A stretch of DNA of 64,000 nucleotides from Beta vulgaris subsp. vulgaris (GCF_026745355.1 NC_079205.1:1061283-1125282), one strand, 5' to 3'; shown: positions 36,193-49,650, counted from the stretch's first letter. Numbers and translations: made by a program. The notes: generated by a model from the letters alone, not told the origin.

Positions 36193-37293
36193 CCCTCGAT
36201 AAAATTATGTTAATATCACCTCACTTTGTGTCTTAAAATGGTTAATAACGGGTCAGATTACACCTTAAAGAAGTAGTAATTTTTACTAAGTGATTCTTGT
36301 AAGACAACAAGTTATCCTTGTTGGATAATAAATTATGGTAAGACTATTTTATATGAGATTTTGTACGCAAACAAAATGTCCATTATTTTTAAGTAGTTGA
36401 GTTGTTGTGATGCAATTTACATTTGTATTTTTAAGATGTGCTCTTCATTTTTAAAAAACTTGAGCAGTAATTTATCTTAATTTGTTATATCTAATGAATC
36501 TCATAAGCTTTGTTTGAAGTAATATTTTTTCTAAAAAATATTACGAAGAAGAAAATACACTCAAAAAACTAGTAAAAGCTAGTAATAAAGGGTGTTGTTA
36601 ATATGACACATATATCTAGCAGATCGTACTCTATTTTTCATTTTGACCATTTCACTCTTTTACACTCATCTCCCATTCTTACACTCTTTCCCTCTCTTTG
36701 TCAGTAGTTTCTTCTCTCCAACCACCACCGTGGTGGCACTACCAATACCAACAACACTATCTACCACTCCACCAACAAAAGGATAATGCCCTAAATATAT
36801 ATCACCTTGAAAGTCTCAATCTTTCGCCCCATCCCATAATAATTTCCCTTATAATTTCCCAAAAAAGTTTAAATCAATTATTCATATAGTTTATTTTTTA
36901 AAAAACATTTGCTTAAGATAAAATGATAGAATAGCTATTTGAAATTGTAACCATGGTAATTCTTCTAACTTACAAGCCTTCAATTATAGGAACCAATCTT
37001 GTCTATAAATTTATTTAACCACTCAAAGAGCTTGAAATACAAATCAAAGATATAAAAAAGCATATTAAAAAATGTTTTCCATTCTATCCACTCCATACTT
37101 TTTTTTGTGTTATCTCCTCATGTTTCTTCAATATTTATTTTCAATTTCGATCTATTTAATATTTCACATTGTACTTTCAAACTTACATTATATAATACAT
37201 ACTACCTCCGTCATTATCTAGGGATCTTTGATTCCATTGACCATTTGCAACCGAAAATAAAAAGTAATGTGACGTCGTTCCTTGTTCAAATAG

Positions 37294-38062
37294 ATGATAA
37301 TAATACAGGTGGCCATGTTTGCCACTGCCTGGTGGTTTATTTGGTCTTTTCGCAATAAGACTATCTTCAATGAGGAGAGTGTTTCCTCGCGAAGAGCCAG
37401 TTTTGCCATTGTTGAGTTTGTTTCTGCTGGCTGTAAGTCCAAGCTCAAGGCGAGTGTGGGCAGGGGGGGTCTTAGGGGTGGTCCTCGTAGGGGCCCGGGT
37501 TGCTGCTGGTCCCCCCCCCCCCCCCCCCGCCTAATGGTGTGTTTAAGCTCAACTTTGATGGCTCTAAGCTTAGTTCTGGTCAGGCCTCTTTGGGTTTCGT
37601 GATCCGGGATGCTATGGGTGAAGTTATTTTGGCTAGTTCTAATTCGTTAGGGTCTTGCACTTCCATCCTTCAAGCGGAAGCTTGGGGGTTGCTTGAAGCT
37701 GTTCGGGGTGCCCTTTCCTTGAATCTCTCCAATGTTGTGATTGAGGGAGATAACCTTGCAGTCGTTAATGCGGTTAATAATATTTGGCATATTCCTTGGG
37801 AAATTGACAATATTATTTGTGATGTAGGTTTGGAGCTCTTGAAGTTCAATTCGGTGTCAGTGAAGCATTGTTTTCGCGAGGCTAATCGAGCGGCAGATTT
37901 CATGGCTCATCGGGGTGTCGGTTTCCTCTTTGTGTTTAGTTTCCCTCCTTATGATATGGATTTTTCTCTCCTCATCCGTAAGGATGTTGTAGGCTGGCCT
38001 CCGGATTAGAGGTTTTGCCTAAGTTTTTTCTTCTCTTTATCAAAAAAAAAAAAAAAAAAAAA
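37294..38062 (+). mobile_element. 5'-truncated LINE with RNase H domain and poly(A) tail
   Basis: The frame ending at 38009 encodes the C-terminal RNase H domain of plant non-LTR retrotransposons. FKLNFDGS opens it, ILQAEAWGLLEA carries the second acidic residue, VVIEGDNLAVVNAV the third, and HCFREANRAADFMA the final block. Upstream, the other frame gives AWWFIWSFRNKTIF, the usual reverse-transcriptase C-terminal end (zf-RVT region). The two frames are separated by a run of 18 C (37511-37528) that changes phase. A 21-base A-run (38042-38062) ends the element. Reverse transcriptase and endonuclease are missing, so it is a truncated dead copy. I found no clear target-site duplication. Confidence 0.88.
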
Positions 38063-38409
38063 TTGCGCATGATTTTTGTTAGGGTCGCCTCAAAGGTTTA
38101 CGCATTTACTTGGCCAAATGACCCAATGTACATACAAATGTTTCAAGTACTTGTCAAAGCAACTACAAATATCCTCAGCCCAACCATCCAGTAACCCACC
38201 TTAACTGGGCCTGCACACCTTGATCTCTTCATACTTCTCACTTTCCCACAACTTCAGGCCTACATCCTCCATCTTCTTCAAACAAACAAACAAAAAAACA
38301 AAAAAACAAAAAAAATGTAAAACTCAGTCACAGCAGAAAATACAGTAGTATAAATATCAAATTACTTCTCAATTCAAATTTCAGTATAAAAAAACTCACT
38401 CAAACAAAA

Positions 38410-41400
38410 ATGGAGGGAAAACGTTCAACTCCCAAACCCAGCGATTTGCTTCAGAAAATTCGAGGTAAATTCAAATGCAAAATTATCATCGAAATTTATA
38501 ATTCACAATTTTAATTCATTTCTTTTTTTCAGCTAAATTTCCTCTCTCATCATTTTTGTTTTGGTTTTAGATTTTACTTGCACGATTCTCGTAGATCTTT
38601 GCAATGGTAAATCTCCGGTGGTTTTGATCAATAAATTCAGAACTTATTGCACGAATTCTGCTGAAAATTGGTATTAATTTTATTTTTTCTCTTGTAAACT
38701 TTCGATTTAGGTTTGAATTTACGTGGAATTGGTTGAGAATTGAGATGCATGTTGAATTGATGTTTGCATTTAGGAGATTAATGTTATTCTGTACAGAATT
38801 TGGAAGGTTGATCTTATATTTATGATTTTTGGAACTTGATTTAACATGCTAAAAGAATTTTGGTTCGATTTCCATGTTTACTCTTAAAAGTTTGATTAGG
38901 TCTCAAAATTGGAATCGAAAGTATGTGACGTTGATATAGTTGGCTTATTTATGCTTGCATTTAGGAGATTTTATGTTATATAAGTTAATACATATTAAGA
39001 AGGTTAAGCTTATGCTTTCATTGAAATTTTTCGTCAACATGCTACTTAATGAACATGTACTGGAATTTGTATGATTTCGAAGATGGAATATCTTATCAGA
39101 AGTACATTATCCATATCTCACTTCATACTATTGTGATTTGATTTTTGGAATTATGGAGAATGATGCCATATGCATTACCTGAGTGGTTGAGATTGTTGAG
39201 GAGTATTTTCAATATATGATTATATGTTGATGGAAAATTTCTGTTTGGAAGTTCTTTACTTCTTTTGTGTATTTACCTAATTAATAACAGAAGCATAAAT
39301 CTAACTGCTAGTCTGCTGTGGAGAGTTGAGATTATCGGAGCAGCTGAAGCTCAGTGCCTTGAGCTCAACCATGTAGTGAACAAGCTCTTAGTAGCAAAAT
39401 GTATTTTGGGGCTCTTGTGCCAAGTTTAGCTGTATATGTGGCTTGCTTAGATGATACATAGACTAGGCTAGGATTAATTTAATCAAGATAATGATTCAGA
39501 AGTGTCCAACGATTGGATTCAGCTTTTTTTAGCATTCTTTTCGGGTATTTTTGAGTAATAGTTGTATTCCCCAAGGGTTATTGACGTAGGAAGGTTAGCG
39601 GATAAGTTCGATAATGAAGTTCGACAAAAAGCCTGAAATGATTTCTACTAATCGGGCCGACGGAGTCCGATTGCTTATTGTGATACCTTTTCGGAAGCGG
39701 AACAGGCCAACGAGTCAAACTCACCGCTACGCCGTGACCTATAGGCTTCTTAAGCCATCCGAGTTCGTTTACGGCCCGAAATCAGCATTTTAATTATTTC
39801 CGGATTTTATTATTTCCTTAATTTTGTATTAGGGTTTTGTTTTACGTATTTAAACATTGTTAGGTCATTGTTTGGAGGTAGTTTTTGACTTTTCATAATA
39901 TCACAGAGTTCCTACTCTTTTCTGGTGGATTCCGGAGTTTTTACAGATTTATCGCTTGTAAATATGTTTGTTCTTGATCGAAATTAGCGCTTGCTTTTCT
40001 CCATAATTTCCTTCTGCGTCAATTATATAGTATTAGAGTAATCAAGGATTGGATACTGCCACTTATGTTTAAGATCAAGTGTTTGAGCAATGCTGGCTCA
40101 AGGTTGCTCAAGCTTCACTGTAGTGATCTTTATAGCGATAACATATTCCTACCTTGGAGCATTCAATCACATTTAAGCTGTGACATTCTGGGTTTGAACA
40201 TGATAGAGGCTAGAAAAGTGTACTATGTCTAAAGAACTAAAGAAGTGTAAACTGATGCAAGTTCAGGGTACTTTAAATATCAGTTGTCAATTACTTAATT
40301 TTGAAATCACTTTACTGACTAATTTTCCGAACCAATATTTTTCATGAAAGAGTGAGTGGAGAATGTTATTTTTGATGATACTTGCGTGTTCACATTTTGC
40401 TACTTCTCTATGCAGTTTCTGCAACTCCAGCTTGCCTGTAGGAACAGAGGCACTTACCCTGCTAAGGCAACCACATGCTCATAGGATAGGTAACTTTCAT
40501 TCTTAGAACATAGACTTATATCATGTTATGTCACCATTATAGATTATGTTAATCAGACTCTGATGATTGTATTCAACACTCTGGTATGCATATCCGACTT
40601 CATGAAAAATTTTAATGGTTTTGGCTCAAACTGAATTCTTAGAGTGTTTGTCGTGAGAGGTAAAAAGAAGTGCTTAAGTATAGGTTGTAGATATCAATTA
40701 TGGATATGCATTTCCATTGATATGTTTCATCTTTTTCTTTCCACCAGATGTTCTGCTAAGGGTGTTGCTAATTGTCCAGCAGCTTCTACAAGAAAACAAA
40801 CATGCATCAAAACGCGATATATATTATACATATCCATCCTTATTTTCAGGTAGGCTCTTTTTGTTTACACATTCTATAGAGGAAATCTGTAGTAGAATCT
40901 GTTGTATATTAGACTGATAAACATATAAAATTTAAGATACCTTCGCTCCTATTCTGATATTTGGGTCATTCACTGCTCTGATATTGTAGTGCACATGCAA
41001 TTAGAATTCCAGTAACCTCTTCCTCCTATAACGTTGACCTAGAGTGTTGAATGAAAATGACACATTTCATCAATGACTATCCTTGACGTTATCCATTGAT
41101 TATGTCCTTTTGACTTATCTGTTCTTGGAAGCTAAGTGGAACTTATACCATTCATGCAGATCAGTCTGTTGTAGATCGGGCCATAAATGATATATGTATA
41201 ATCCTGGAGTGTAGTCGCCACAATTTAAATGTAGTGAGTATCCTTTTTTTTTTTTAACTCCCTTCAAGCAAGAGAATATCTATTATTTTGTGCTCTTCAT
41301 TAATGAGCAGCAAGTTGTAAATTCTGAAAATTCCATACTGGATAGCCAATGATTTTGTGATCTTCTTCTATGTCTATCTTGACACTTTGATATATTTTCT

Positions 41401-44170
41401 TTGAAATGTGTCTCTTTTGTCCCTCACTTAGTCCTTTATATTTTGCAGGTGTCTGTTGCTAAAGGGTATGATTTTAATTTTCATTTTTTTTTTATATTTT
41501 TTGTTCTTCTTCCTATCCCCCGTGTTTCATAGTGGATTATTCTAGGTTTCAGCTGCATTCAGCTTCTTGATGATGGGAGTACAATGTCATTTAATGTGCT
41601 TGATCGCTCTTATTATCCATTAGCTCTCAAGATTCATCCTAATTCAAATTTGCTTTCTAAAACTATGGTGTAGCTAAGATGCCTAAGACCAATGCACTAG
41701 CAAAACAGTTACATAGGCATTCTAACTAGTTGTTTTGGTTGACATATAAATGTGAGGGACGTTGATTCGAAGGAAGCAGTTATATTTGCAATTATTTGGT
41801 GCAATAACATAGGAAGTTCAACTTCCAAGGAAGTTTTACTTCCCACCAAATGGAAGAGGTTTCTTACCGAGTCTCCCTAGATAAGTAGACTTCCAAGGGA
41901 ACAAAATATAATGGGTATTGCAACTTCTTGAAAAGTTATACTTCCCACAACTAACCGAGTGACCTTTGAACTTCAAAATTTGTATGTATCATGGCTTGTG
42001 GCATTTCTTCTTCCCGTCTATACTAAGTTTTTCAAAAACCCATCTTCTAATGCCACATGTCCCTGTCCCTCATGGCCTGATTTCTTCGACTTTTACCTCA
42101 CCTAATATTCTATTAGATTGTGTTTTTTTCTTGCTCACATTTAGAGATTTATCAGGAATTGAAGTATACTTGATAAAGTATAATGTATCTATTTATCTAT
42201 CTACTACTTTATAGTAGTAATTTTTAAAAGACAACCTCAAGAGATGTATATTACTCTCTCTTTCTACCTTCTTTATGTGTAAAACAATATAATTGATATA
42301 GAATCGAGCATTGTGCGGGTCAAAAGAATAGTGTTAGAATCATATGATATCAACATCTTGTGTTTTTATACTCTATCTCAGGTTAGTGATGGGCTGGATA
42401 AGGTTTTCTGACGAGGGAAAGAAATCTGATTGTATAGCTAGTCCTAACACTGTAAGTGTCCATGGTATGCCATGCTATCTAATGGAACAAATATTCAGAT
42501 TCTTATACAGATCTTGGTTTGCTTCAGGCTCATCCCATTCCTGTCCAAGTTGAAGAAGTTAAAAGTATCCAGAAATGCAGGAGCTCAACTATGAGTTGAA
42601 AGATTGGTGTGATGAATGTTCCAATACATGTTTATGATTTTTGTCTCTACTGTTACATTTATGTTGTTCAAGTCTTTTGCATGATAGGCTTGTTTGTCAA
42701 TTAGGTTGCATGTGTAATATATGCAAGTGCTGAAAAAAAAGGATTTGCTTGACAACTGAATCAGATATCCTTAGTTTTGCTGAATACATCTTAGTTGTTG
42801 AGAAGGAGTCAGGTAATACTTTTCTGTAATGATCCTTGGAGTACTCAGCCTTATGACAATAAATTAATTGGACTTTCTTCTACTCATTTGCAGTTTTCCA
42901 GCGACTGGCAAATGATCAATTTTGCAGCTTCAACCGATGCATTGTTATTACTGTAATCAAGCATACTCATGTTTTCTATATACTTAAAGTCAGTGTTAAC
43001 TGTAGCCTTTGCAGGGACGAGGATACCCAGATGTTCCTACAAGAAGGTATTTATAAGCCTTTTTATAGTGTGCATAGTTGGAAGAAATTTGCTATCTTCT
43101 GATCCAAGTTTTATGATTCAATATTTCAACCGCTAATCCGGATTCTCTCTCATCTATTTTCCATGATATGCGTGAATTTACCTTTTTTTCAGATTCTTGC
43201 GCCTCCTTACCGAGAAGTTGTACATACCTATATATTGCTTGGTGGATTCTGATCCATATGGGTTTGACATCTTGGCCACTTATCGATTTGGCTCTCTGGT
43301 TAGTAACATCCATATATGTTGCAAGATGCTATATTGTGGTTCATGTGTAATATAGGCATGTTAATATTTTTACTTGTGTAGAAAACTATGATTTAAAACT
43401 TCTTAACATTAATAATAAAGTAATAAAAAATTCTAGCTGCAGCTTTTTGTAATCAAATCATAGTCTTAATTGATTGTTACTATTATGATTGTAATTACAT
43501 GTATTTGATTTTTTAAGGAAATGGCATACGATGCACAGTTTCTGCGCGTACCAGATATCCGCTGGCTTGGTGCTTTTATATCCGACTCTGAGAAGTATGC
43601 ACTTCCTTCACAATGTCTCCTTCCCTTGACAACTGAAGGTAGATAGAAATAATACTTCATATGGTATTGTCTATTAGGAATCAAGTTTATCCCTCTTTTG
43701 TTTCTTATTTAAATTAAATAATAAAAGTTCATCCTTCATGCTAATTTTGTTCCATTAGATAAGAAGAGAATTGAAGCACTGCTACATAGATGTTATCTGC
43801 AGCATGATGATCCACATTGGAGGTCTATTTTTCACCCTTACTAAGTATTCATGATTTATCACTAATGGCTCAGTGCTTTCTGAATTGCATTTTCTTTTCA
43901 CTGAAGACTAGAGCTAGAGAGGATGCAAGAAAAAGGTGTGAAGTTTGAGATTGAAGCATTGTCTGTCCACTCACTTTCCTTTTTGTCAAAGGAGTACTTG
44001 CCTTCAAAAATCCAAGGTAAGGGCAATGGTCATTGTTTACTTTTTTAATTACTTTAATAATTATTGAGCATCTCCAAGCGGCATGCCAAATAGTTATCTT
44101 TGCAGCAAACCAGGAATCATATGAAGCTGATGCCTTGATTGCTCTGTCATCCTTTGTTACTCGGAACTAA
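38410..44170 (+). CDS. SPO11-1: meiotic recombination protein SPO11-1 (16 exons)
   Basis: Exons: 38410-38464, 38571-38670, 40416-40489, 40748-40849, 41160-41233, 41449-41465, 42382-42451, 42528-42564, 42765-42812, 42894-42952, 43015-43046, 43193-43298, 43518-43638, 43759-43822, 43907-44016, 44106-44170. All phases agree, giving 1,134 nt and 377 residues, close to plant SPO11-1. It is the topoisomerase VI A-type subunit that makes meiotic double-strand breaks. The winged-helix motif KRDIYYTYP holds the catalytic tyrosine at Y103. The Toprim fold shows VVEKES (E189), CIVITGRGYPDVPTRR and LVDSDPYGFDI (D241, D243), the Mg2+ ligands. The C-terminal FEIEALSVHSLSFLS is diagnostic. No stop, frameshift or missing catalytic residue was seen. 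Introns are mostly short; intron 2 (1.75 kb) holds an LTR-like insertion. The last exon (ANQESYEADALIAL...) is the least conserved. Confidence 0.95.
39530..40050 (+). mobile_element. LTR-like remnant in SPO11-1 intron 2
   Basis: The segment contains ATTATTTCCTTAATTTTGTA, TTAGGGTTTTGTTTTACG and a later TATAGTATTAGAGTAATCAA. The last looks like a worn Copia primer-binding site (TGGTATCAGAGC) placed just after an LTR end. It differs from the neighbouring intron in GC content (for example GGCCGACGGAGTCCG). It may be a decayed LTR plus a few internal bases. No partner LTR was found. Confidence 0.4.
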
Positions 44171-47100
44171 ATAATAATGATGTGTGTGTGTAGCTGTTAA
44201 AATTGGAGATACTAATTGAGTAATTGCACAAGCACTTTATAAAGGGGTACATGATGCGCACTTTGTACATGTATTTCTGATCTCCTTAGGTAATATTTTG
44301 CTGTCAAAAGATGACATATGTACATAGTTACAAGAATCCTAAATATGCACAACTTAAGGTAAAGTTGCACAAATGAAACATTGACATATTATATATAGTA
44401 TCACGAGCTTTGCCAAGTCAATCACAGAGATTCGGATTTGATATGAATCAATCAAGTGGCAAAACTGTAAATATCGCATGATCAATTGTTATGCAGTCAA
44501 TTAGCATAAGAATGCAATAATACTTCAAATGTTATGCAGTCAATTAGCAAAAGAATGCAATAATATTTCATAACTATGCAGTCAAATAGATAAAGGTATA
44601 TGATAGTATTTATCAAATATGCAGTAAACAAGTTTCATGTAGATGAATGGTAATAGTGTCAAATCAACTTTATCTCCCATCCATGTCTACACTTTTTATC
44701 ACTATTTTGTCCCTTGATTTAAAATTTTGCAAATCATGGTGATTTACTTGGACTTTCCCATGCCATCACTAATGATGTGGGCTTTGAGTTGTAGTAACTT
44801 TATAAAGAAGTATAACTAATAACCCGTCTACAAATTGCACAAATCAGAACGCATATTATGATATTAATAATTGACATCTATGGCATGTTGAAATGGTAAC
44901 TAGGGAAGTTTGCTACAAATTCTTTTGTTACTTATCTGGACAAAGAGATGCGTTAACTAACTTGCATGATCAAAGTGCTCATTGAAGATCTGGTCCATTG
45001 TTTTCCCTTTTCGTTTTCTGGGTGGGGGTTGGTTAAGGGGGAAGAGGGAGTGCTGGTTCGGGTGAACGGGATCAATGCACTAGTGAATCTTTTGGCTATT
45101 TTTTTCTTACTTTTTTTCAGTTTTGCATGACCTTAAATGCTTTTATGTTTAGACCCAGTAGGTTAGAAACCAAGAGAGGGTCACTGTTTTAAATGAACAT
45201 ATATATATTTCTAAATGAACAGCAGCTTCATATATACTCCTGAAAATGCTTGCAATCTGTAGCAACGATGTCTCATTTGTTTGCAAATCTATTGCTCTCA
45301 CTGAAATGTATTAACCTCTCTTGTTCTTATTTCTTGTCTTTCACTGAAATGTATCACACTACTACCGCCAATACTGGATTTGCTTTAATCATTTACGTAC
45401 ACTGATGCATTTGTGGATCAGTTTTACTTTGGTGGAGTTAGATTTTCTGTTCACCACTTTATGTTTAGTGCACTATTATTCTCATCTATTGTCAATTCTT
45501 TGGACTAAAATGACATTCGTGGTTAAGACTTGCTCTTTGATGGATCCCACATAATAATGGACTCTAATGCCAAAATCGTTAGAGACAAATTATGTGACTG
45601 CCGATGGACCTCACTGGTTTTAATTTTCTATAGCTTATTCTCTTGAATTGCTTTCAGCAACAGTGTTATTCAGGTCTTCCCTTTAACCTGAAGGATTTTT
45701 TTTTGTAGTTGAAAATGTTCATTGATGCTTGGTGGTCAACTAGTTCTCTGTAATTATTTCTTAACTTATTACTGCCCATGACTATACTTTATGATACTCT
45801 CCTCTTTCTCTTTTTTCAGTTCTTTTTTTTTTTTTTTTGTATTGTTTCTCTTCTTTATACCTGCCCGCTCCTCATAGGTATATCGGAAATGGACCGTTTG
45901 ATGGATTGTTGACGTACTATTCTTCCTTGTCTCCATTTCTGTTGCAAACAGGTACAGATGGTCATACCATTTTCTTCCAGATAATCACTAAACTTGAAGC
46001 GTTATCTCATTTGCTTTCTCATTGTCGAACTGCAGGCATGCAAGATGAGACATTAGTCTCGATCAAATTTAATTCACTTCACCATTGTCGCGGGGAACCA
46101 AATTACTAATAACGTAAAGCTACAGAAGATGGTGAAAGTGAAAGCAATTGAGGACTTAACCAGACAACTACAAAGATGAGATGGATTCTTCAGCCACCTG
46201 TGCTATACGAAGTAAGTAGACGAAGAAGATATAAGTATATTTCATTATCTTGACATTTAATGCTTCATGTGCTGCATGTATTGTTTTATTCTCCGCAGCG
46301 CGAACTTCCTAGGCAAATTTATATGTCGATGTGTTATTGTCTTGTCTTACATAATAAATGCTGATGTTTCATGTTTATTGTCTGAAATAGACATGCTATA
46401 GAACTCAAAATATAGATAAATTTTGCTATATTTGTCTATTACTTTGCTAGTAATATGAAAGCATGCTTGAGTTTAGACTCTAGACATGGTAATTTTCCCC
46501 CGCTTCATTAGCCATTTTAGGGAGCATTTCATTGAAAGAGGAGATTGGTGGCCTTTCCTAAGCTTGTTGACTGCAGAGGTCCAAGTACATTTTAGATGGC
46601 ACATCTTTTTTCTTGTCGCTATCGTTGACGTGTTGGCTTCAGGGTATAGGAACTATGTACCATCTGGCATTTTTCTTTTCCATCCCCTCATTATGTGTGA
46701 GGGTCGGCACTACTGTTTGTGGCGTCTTGTTGCAAGTGCTGGTTGAGCCATAATTGGTTTTACCCTAATCATTGAGTCCTTTGGATTTAGGCCTAACATA
46801 CATAGCAATCAGGTAACCCTTAGTAGGCCAGAGCATGGAAAATATGTGAACATTCACAAGATTTCAGATCATAGGGTGACCCAGGTTTATGCATGGTACT
46901 GATTAGTGATTACTGAATATGAGGGGATTTAATGATTTTCTTGTACTCTCATCTATAATTGTTGAATTAGGGATAAGGTTTCATACATTTGAACCTTATA
47001 TGTTTTCTCTTTTAATAGCAAAATACCAATTAAGGTGTTAGTGAAACCAATGAACAATAATAGATTAGTGATTATGAAGGGGTGTTGTTTTGGAATAAAT

Positions 47101-47505
47101 ACTAGTTATTTCCCATGGTTTGTGAATAGTGCAAAATACACTGCTAAAGTTTCGCGAGAAATTCTTTTTTATTTGTTCCACACCTCCATAGAAAAACCCC
47201 TATGAAGTCTTAAAACTTGCTCTACATGTCACCAAGATATAACACCAATTTATCATTTTTGTGCATTTTGAGGTTATCTTGGTTAGAATTTGGAAAGATT
47301 TATCCAGCTAGAATTTGGACGTCAATTATTGATATGTAATTTGCCCACTTTGTTCAGATGTCCGTCCTTTATCTTCTTCCCTCCTTTGATCAATTTTCTT
47401 TTGCCCGAGTCACTCGGGTAGCTATGTTGACAGGGTAGAATTGAGGCAAGTTATTTGATTTAGAGTAAAAATGTGTACCCTTTACTTTTTAAGTCCTATC
47501 TCATA
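44171..47505. other. intergenic region after SPO11-1
   Basis: No gene is supported. The open frame at 45,837-46,109 follows a T-rich run and has an internal AG/GT pattern that could mimic an exon, but its translation matches no family I know. The frame at 46,486-46,746 is also unrecognised and cysteine/tryptophan-rich, as random reading often is. Confidence 0.45.
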
Positions 47506-47749
47506 TACTCCGCCGTTTTTTTAATTGTTACATTGTTTAAACTTTTCTTATTTGGGGTACTCGACTCACCAAAAAGTAATACTATTATATTTGTTTTTCT
47601 CTTTTTCCATTCAAAAATATTATTTTTCATTTTTCTTCATTCTTTTACATTAAATGGGTCAAAAAATATCCTCTAAAAAGCTTAAAAATGACATTGCCTA
47701 AATTCTTAGTACAAAACACAATGTAGCAATCAAAAAAAAGGAAGAAGTA
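47506..47749. mobile_element. Stowaway-like MITE, partly decayed
   Basis: TACTCCGCCGTTTTTTTTAA followed by TTGTTACATTGT at the left is mirrored by ACAATGTAGCAATC and GGAAGAAGTA at the right. The TA flank is clear only on the left. Non-coding. Confidence 0.5.
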
Positions 47750-48205
47750 CTTGTGGTTTAGGATTCAAATATCATAAAAACTCATTTGAAGGATCACTTA
47801 TCTGCAAGTCATCTTACAATTTTCGGTTTTTTTTAAAAAGGTAGAAGACTTCTTGGTAACTTGATGAATAAGATTTACGCATCCAAAATCAATTTCAATT
47901 CCATCTTGCTCTTTAGCCCTATAAGGCTTATCGGCGATATTCAATGTTTTTGCCGGTATCCGTTGATTGTTGCTTATCAACCTGTTTAAATGTTTGGTAG
48001 TTGTATAGTAGTACTTCTATGGTGTTATAGTAATGAATCTCTAATAAGTAGTTTGATAGAAAACCTTTCACTTTTGTCCTTAATTAATAATGCTTGTCCA
48101 ACCTTAAATCCTTAATCATATGTTTTACATCATAAATAACTAGATCCACATTACTCTAGAAAATGTATAGAGAGGTAAATGTAAGTTTATGAATAAAATG
48201 AAATA

Positions 48206-48558
48206 AGAAAAATTGACAGTAGAGGTCTGAACTTTGGATGATAATTTTTAAAAGGTCTGAACTATTGATTAACCTGTGTAGGTCCCAATTTTAGGGGGTC
48301 TTAACTTTTAGCGGGCCTCGACGACTTAAAACTGAAGATTTTTTTTTAAATCTCGCCTAGTTCCTACATCCCTCCCTCAATTAAGCCTTCTGATGTGACC
48401 CAAGTTTTACAAGTGATGACCTATTAAGCCAATTTTAAGTCACTAAGGCCCGCTAAAAGTTAAGACCCCCTAAAGTTGGGACCTACACAGGTTAATCAAT
48501 AGTTCAGACCTTTTAAAAATTATCACCCAAAGTTCAGACCTCTATCATCAATTTTTCC
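48206..48558. mobile_element. MULE-type MITE with about 115-bp inverted repeats and 9-bp duplication
   Basis: The left arm AGAAAAATTGACAGTAGAGG... and the inverted right arm GGAAAAATTGATGATAGAGG... agree for over 100 bases, for example through GGTCTGAACTATTGATTAAC and GCGGGCC. The bases AATGAAATA flank both sides (48197-48205 and 48559-48567), a 9-bp duplication of mixed composition. The 353-bp element has almost no interior, so it can fold into a long hairpin. Confidence 0.92.
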
Positions 48559-49465
48559 AATGAAATATTTGGAGAGTTTCACTAGCATAAACAAAGGCAT
48601 GACCGCCAGAGAGGCTGAGACACTTTCTTATAAAGAAATTTCTCTTCTTCTTGACAGCCACTTTCTTGTAATATTTCTGATCCATCAGCTATTACATTAG
48701 GAATTCAGGATCCACCATATGCTTCATCATTTATTTTTATTGCTTGCAAAAGTCTTAACTTTCGCTTTAAAAAATATGGAATTAAAGTATGAGCTTAAGT
48801 TCTGTTAGTAAATGATGTCGTTTAAGAGAGATCTCGAATTCGAGCCTTAACGTATGCAAAAACTCTCATGGGTAAACTCACTCACTAAAGCCAAGTGTGC
48901 TACTCGGATTGGATTCGGATGCAGTTGGAGCAAAGCACAATATTCTAGATGCCATTTAATACTTCCAAGTAGTTATAAGATAATGATTATTTGTTAGTGC
49001 AGCAGTCTCATCATGCTTGTTGCGATTATGACCACGTGTTACTCGCATATTGTGCCCTGTTAATCTTATGAATATCTCAACTCATGTAACTGTGGACCGC
49101 CCATGCAAGTCTAAACAATCATTTTATTTTCTTGTCTCCCAATCATGCTGGTCAATGCCCCATAGCCAAAACCGTACCAAATCATCTTCTAGACTCTCGC
49201 CAAGTACCAAATCATTTACCTTGTTGGAAATCATTGCTCAATATGAACAGCGCTCGTATCCTTCTCTTCGACGGCAAAAGATTAGAAGTATAGAAAAGGT
49301 CCACTTTTTATGTCCAGGAGAGCTTGGGACATTGTTGATTATTTTTTCTTCTATTTGACATGATAAAGGAATTGGATTTTAATTTTTATCAAGTTAGCTT
49401 AATTTTATTTTCTTTTTTTTATGCTTGATTATACTTTATGCAACATGTCTGGGGTACATCATGTT

Positions 49466-49650
49466 TACAATAACTTATTGTGCACCAAACTTACTTTATC
49501 ACACAAAGATTGTTTGTATTAGAAAGCCCGACTATATCATACAAAAAGTAATTATATATAGAAAATTGACTATATCATACAAAAATTGACTATATTAAAT
49601 GAAAATCGACTATATCATATAGTTTTTAGTGCACAATAAATTATTATGAT
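49466..49650. mobile_element. small MITE with TTATTGTGCAC ends and an internal repeat
   Basis: ATAACTTATTGTGCACCAAAC at the left is mirrored by TTTTTAGTGCACAATAAATT at the right. Inside, the word GACTATATCATACAAAA occurs in three imperfect copies. No target-site duplication was established. Confidence 0.5.

Noticed and set aside
45837..46109. Possible extra exon or alternative 3' exon downstream of SPO11-1
   Set aside because: SPO11-1 already has a complete, phase-consistent end at 44170, and this translation resembles no protein family I know; the run of T before it explains the open frame.
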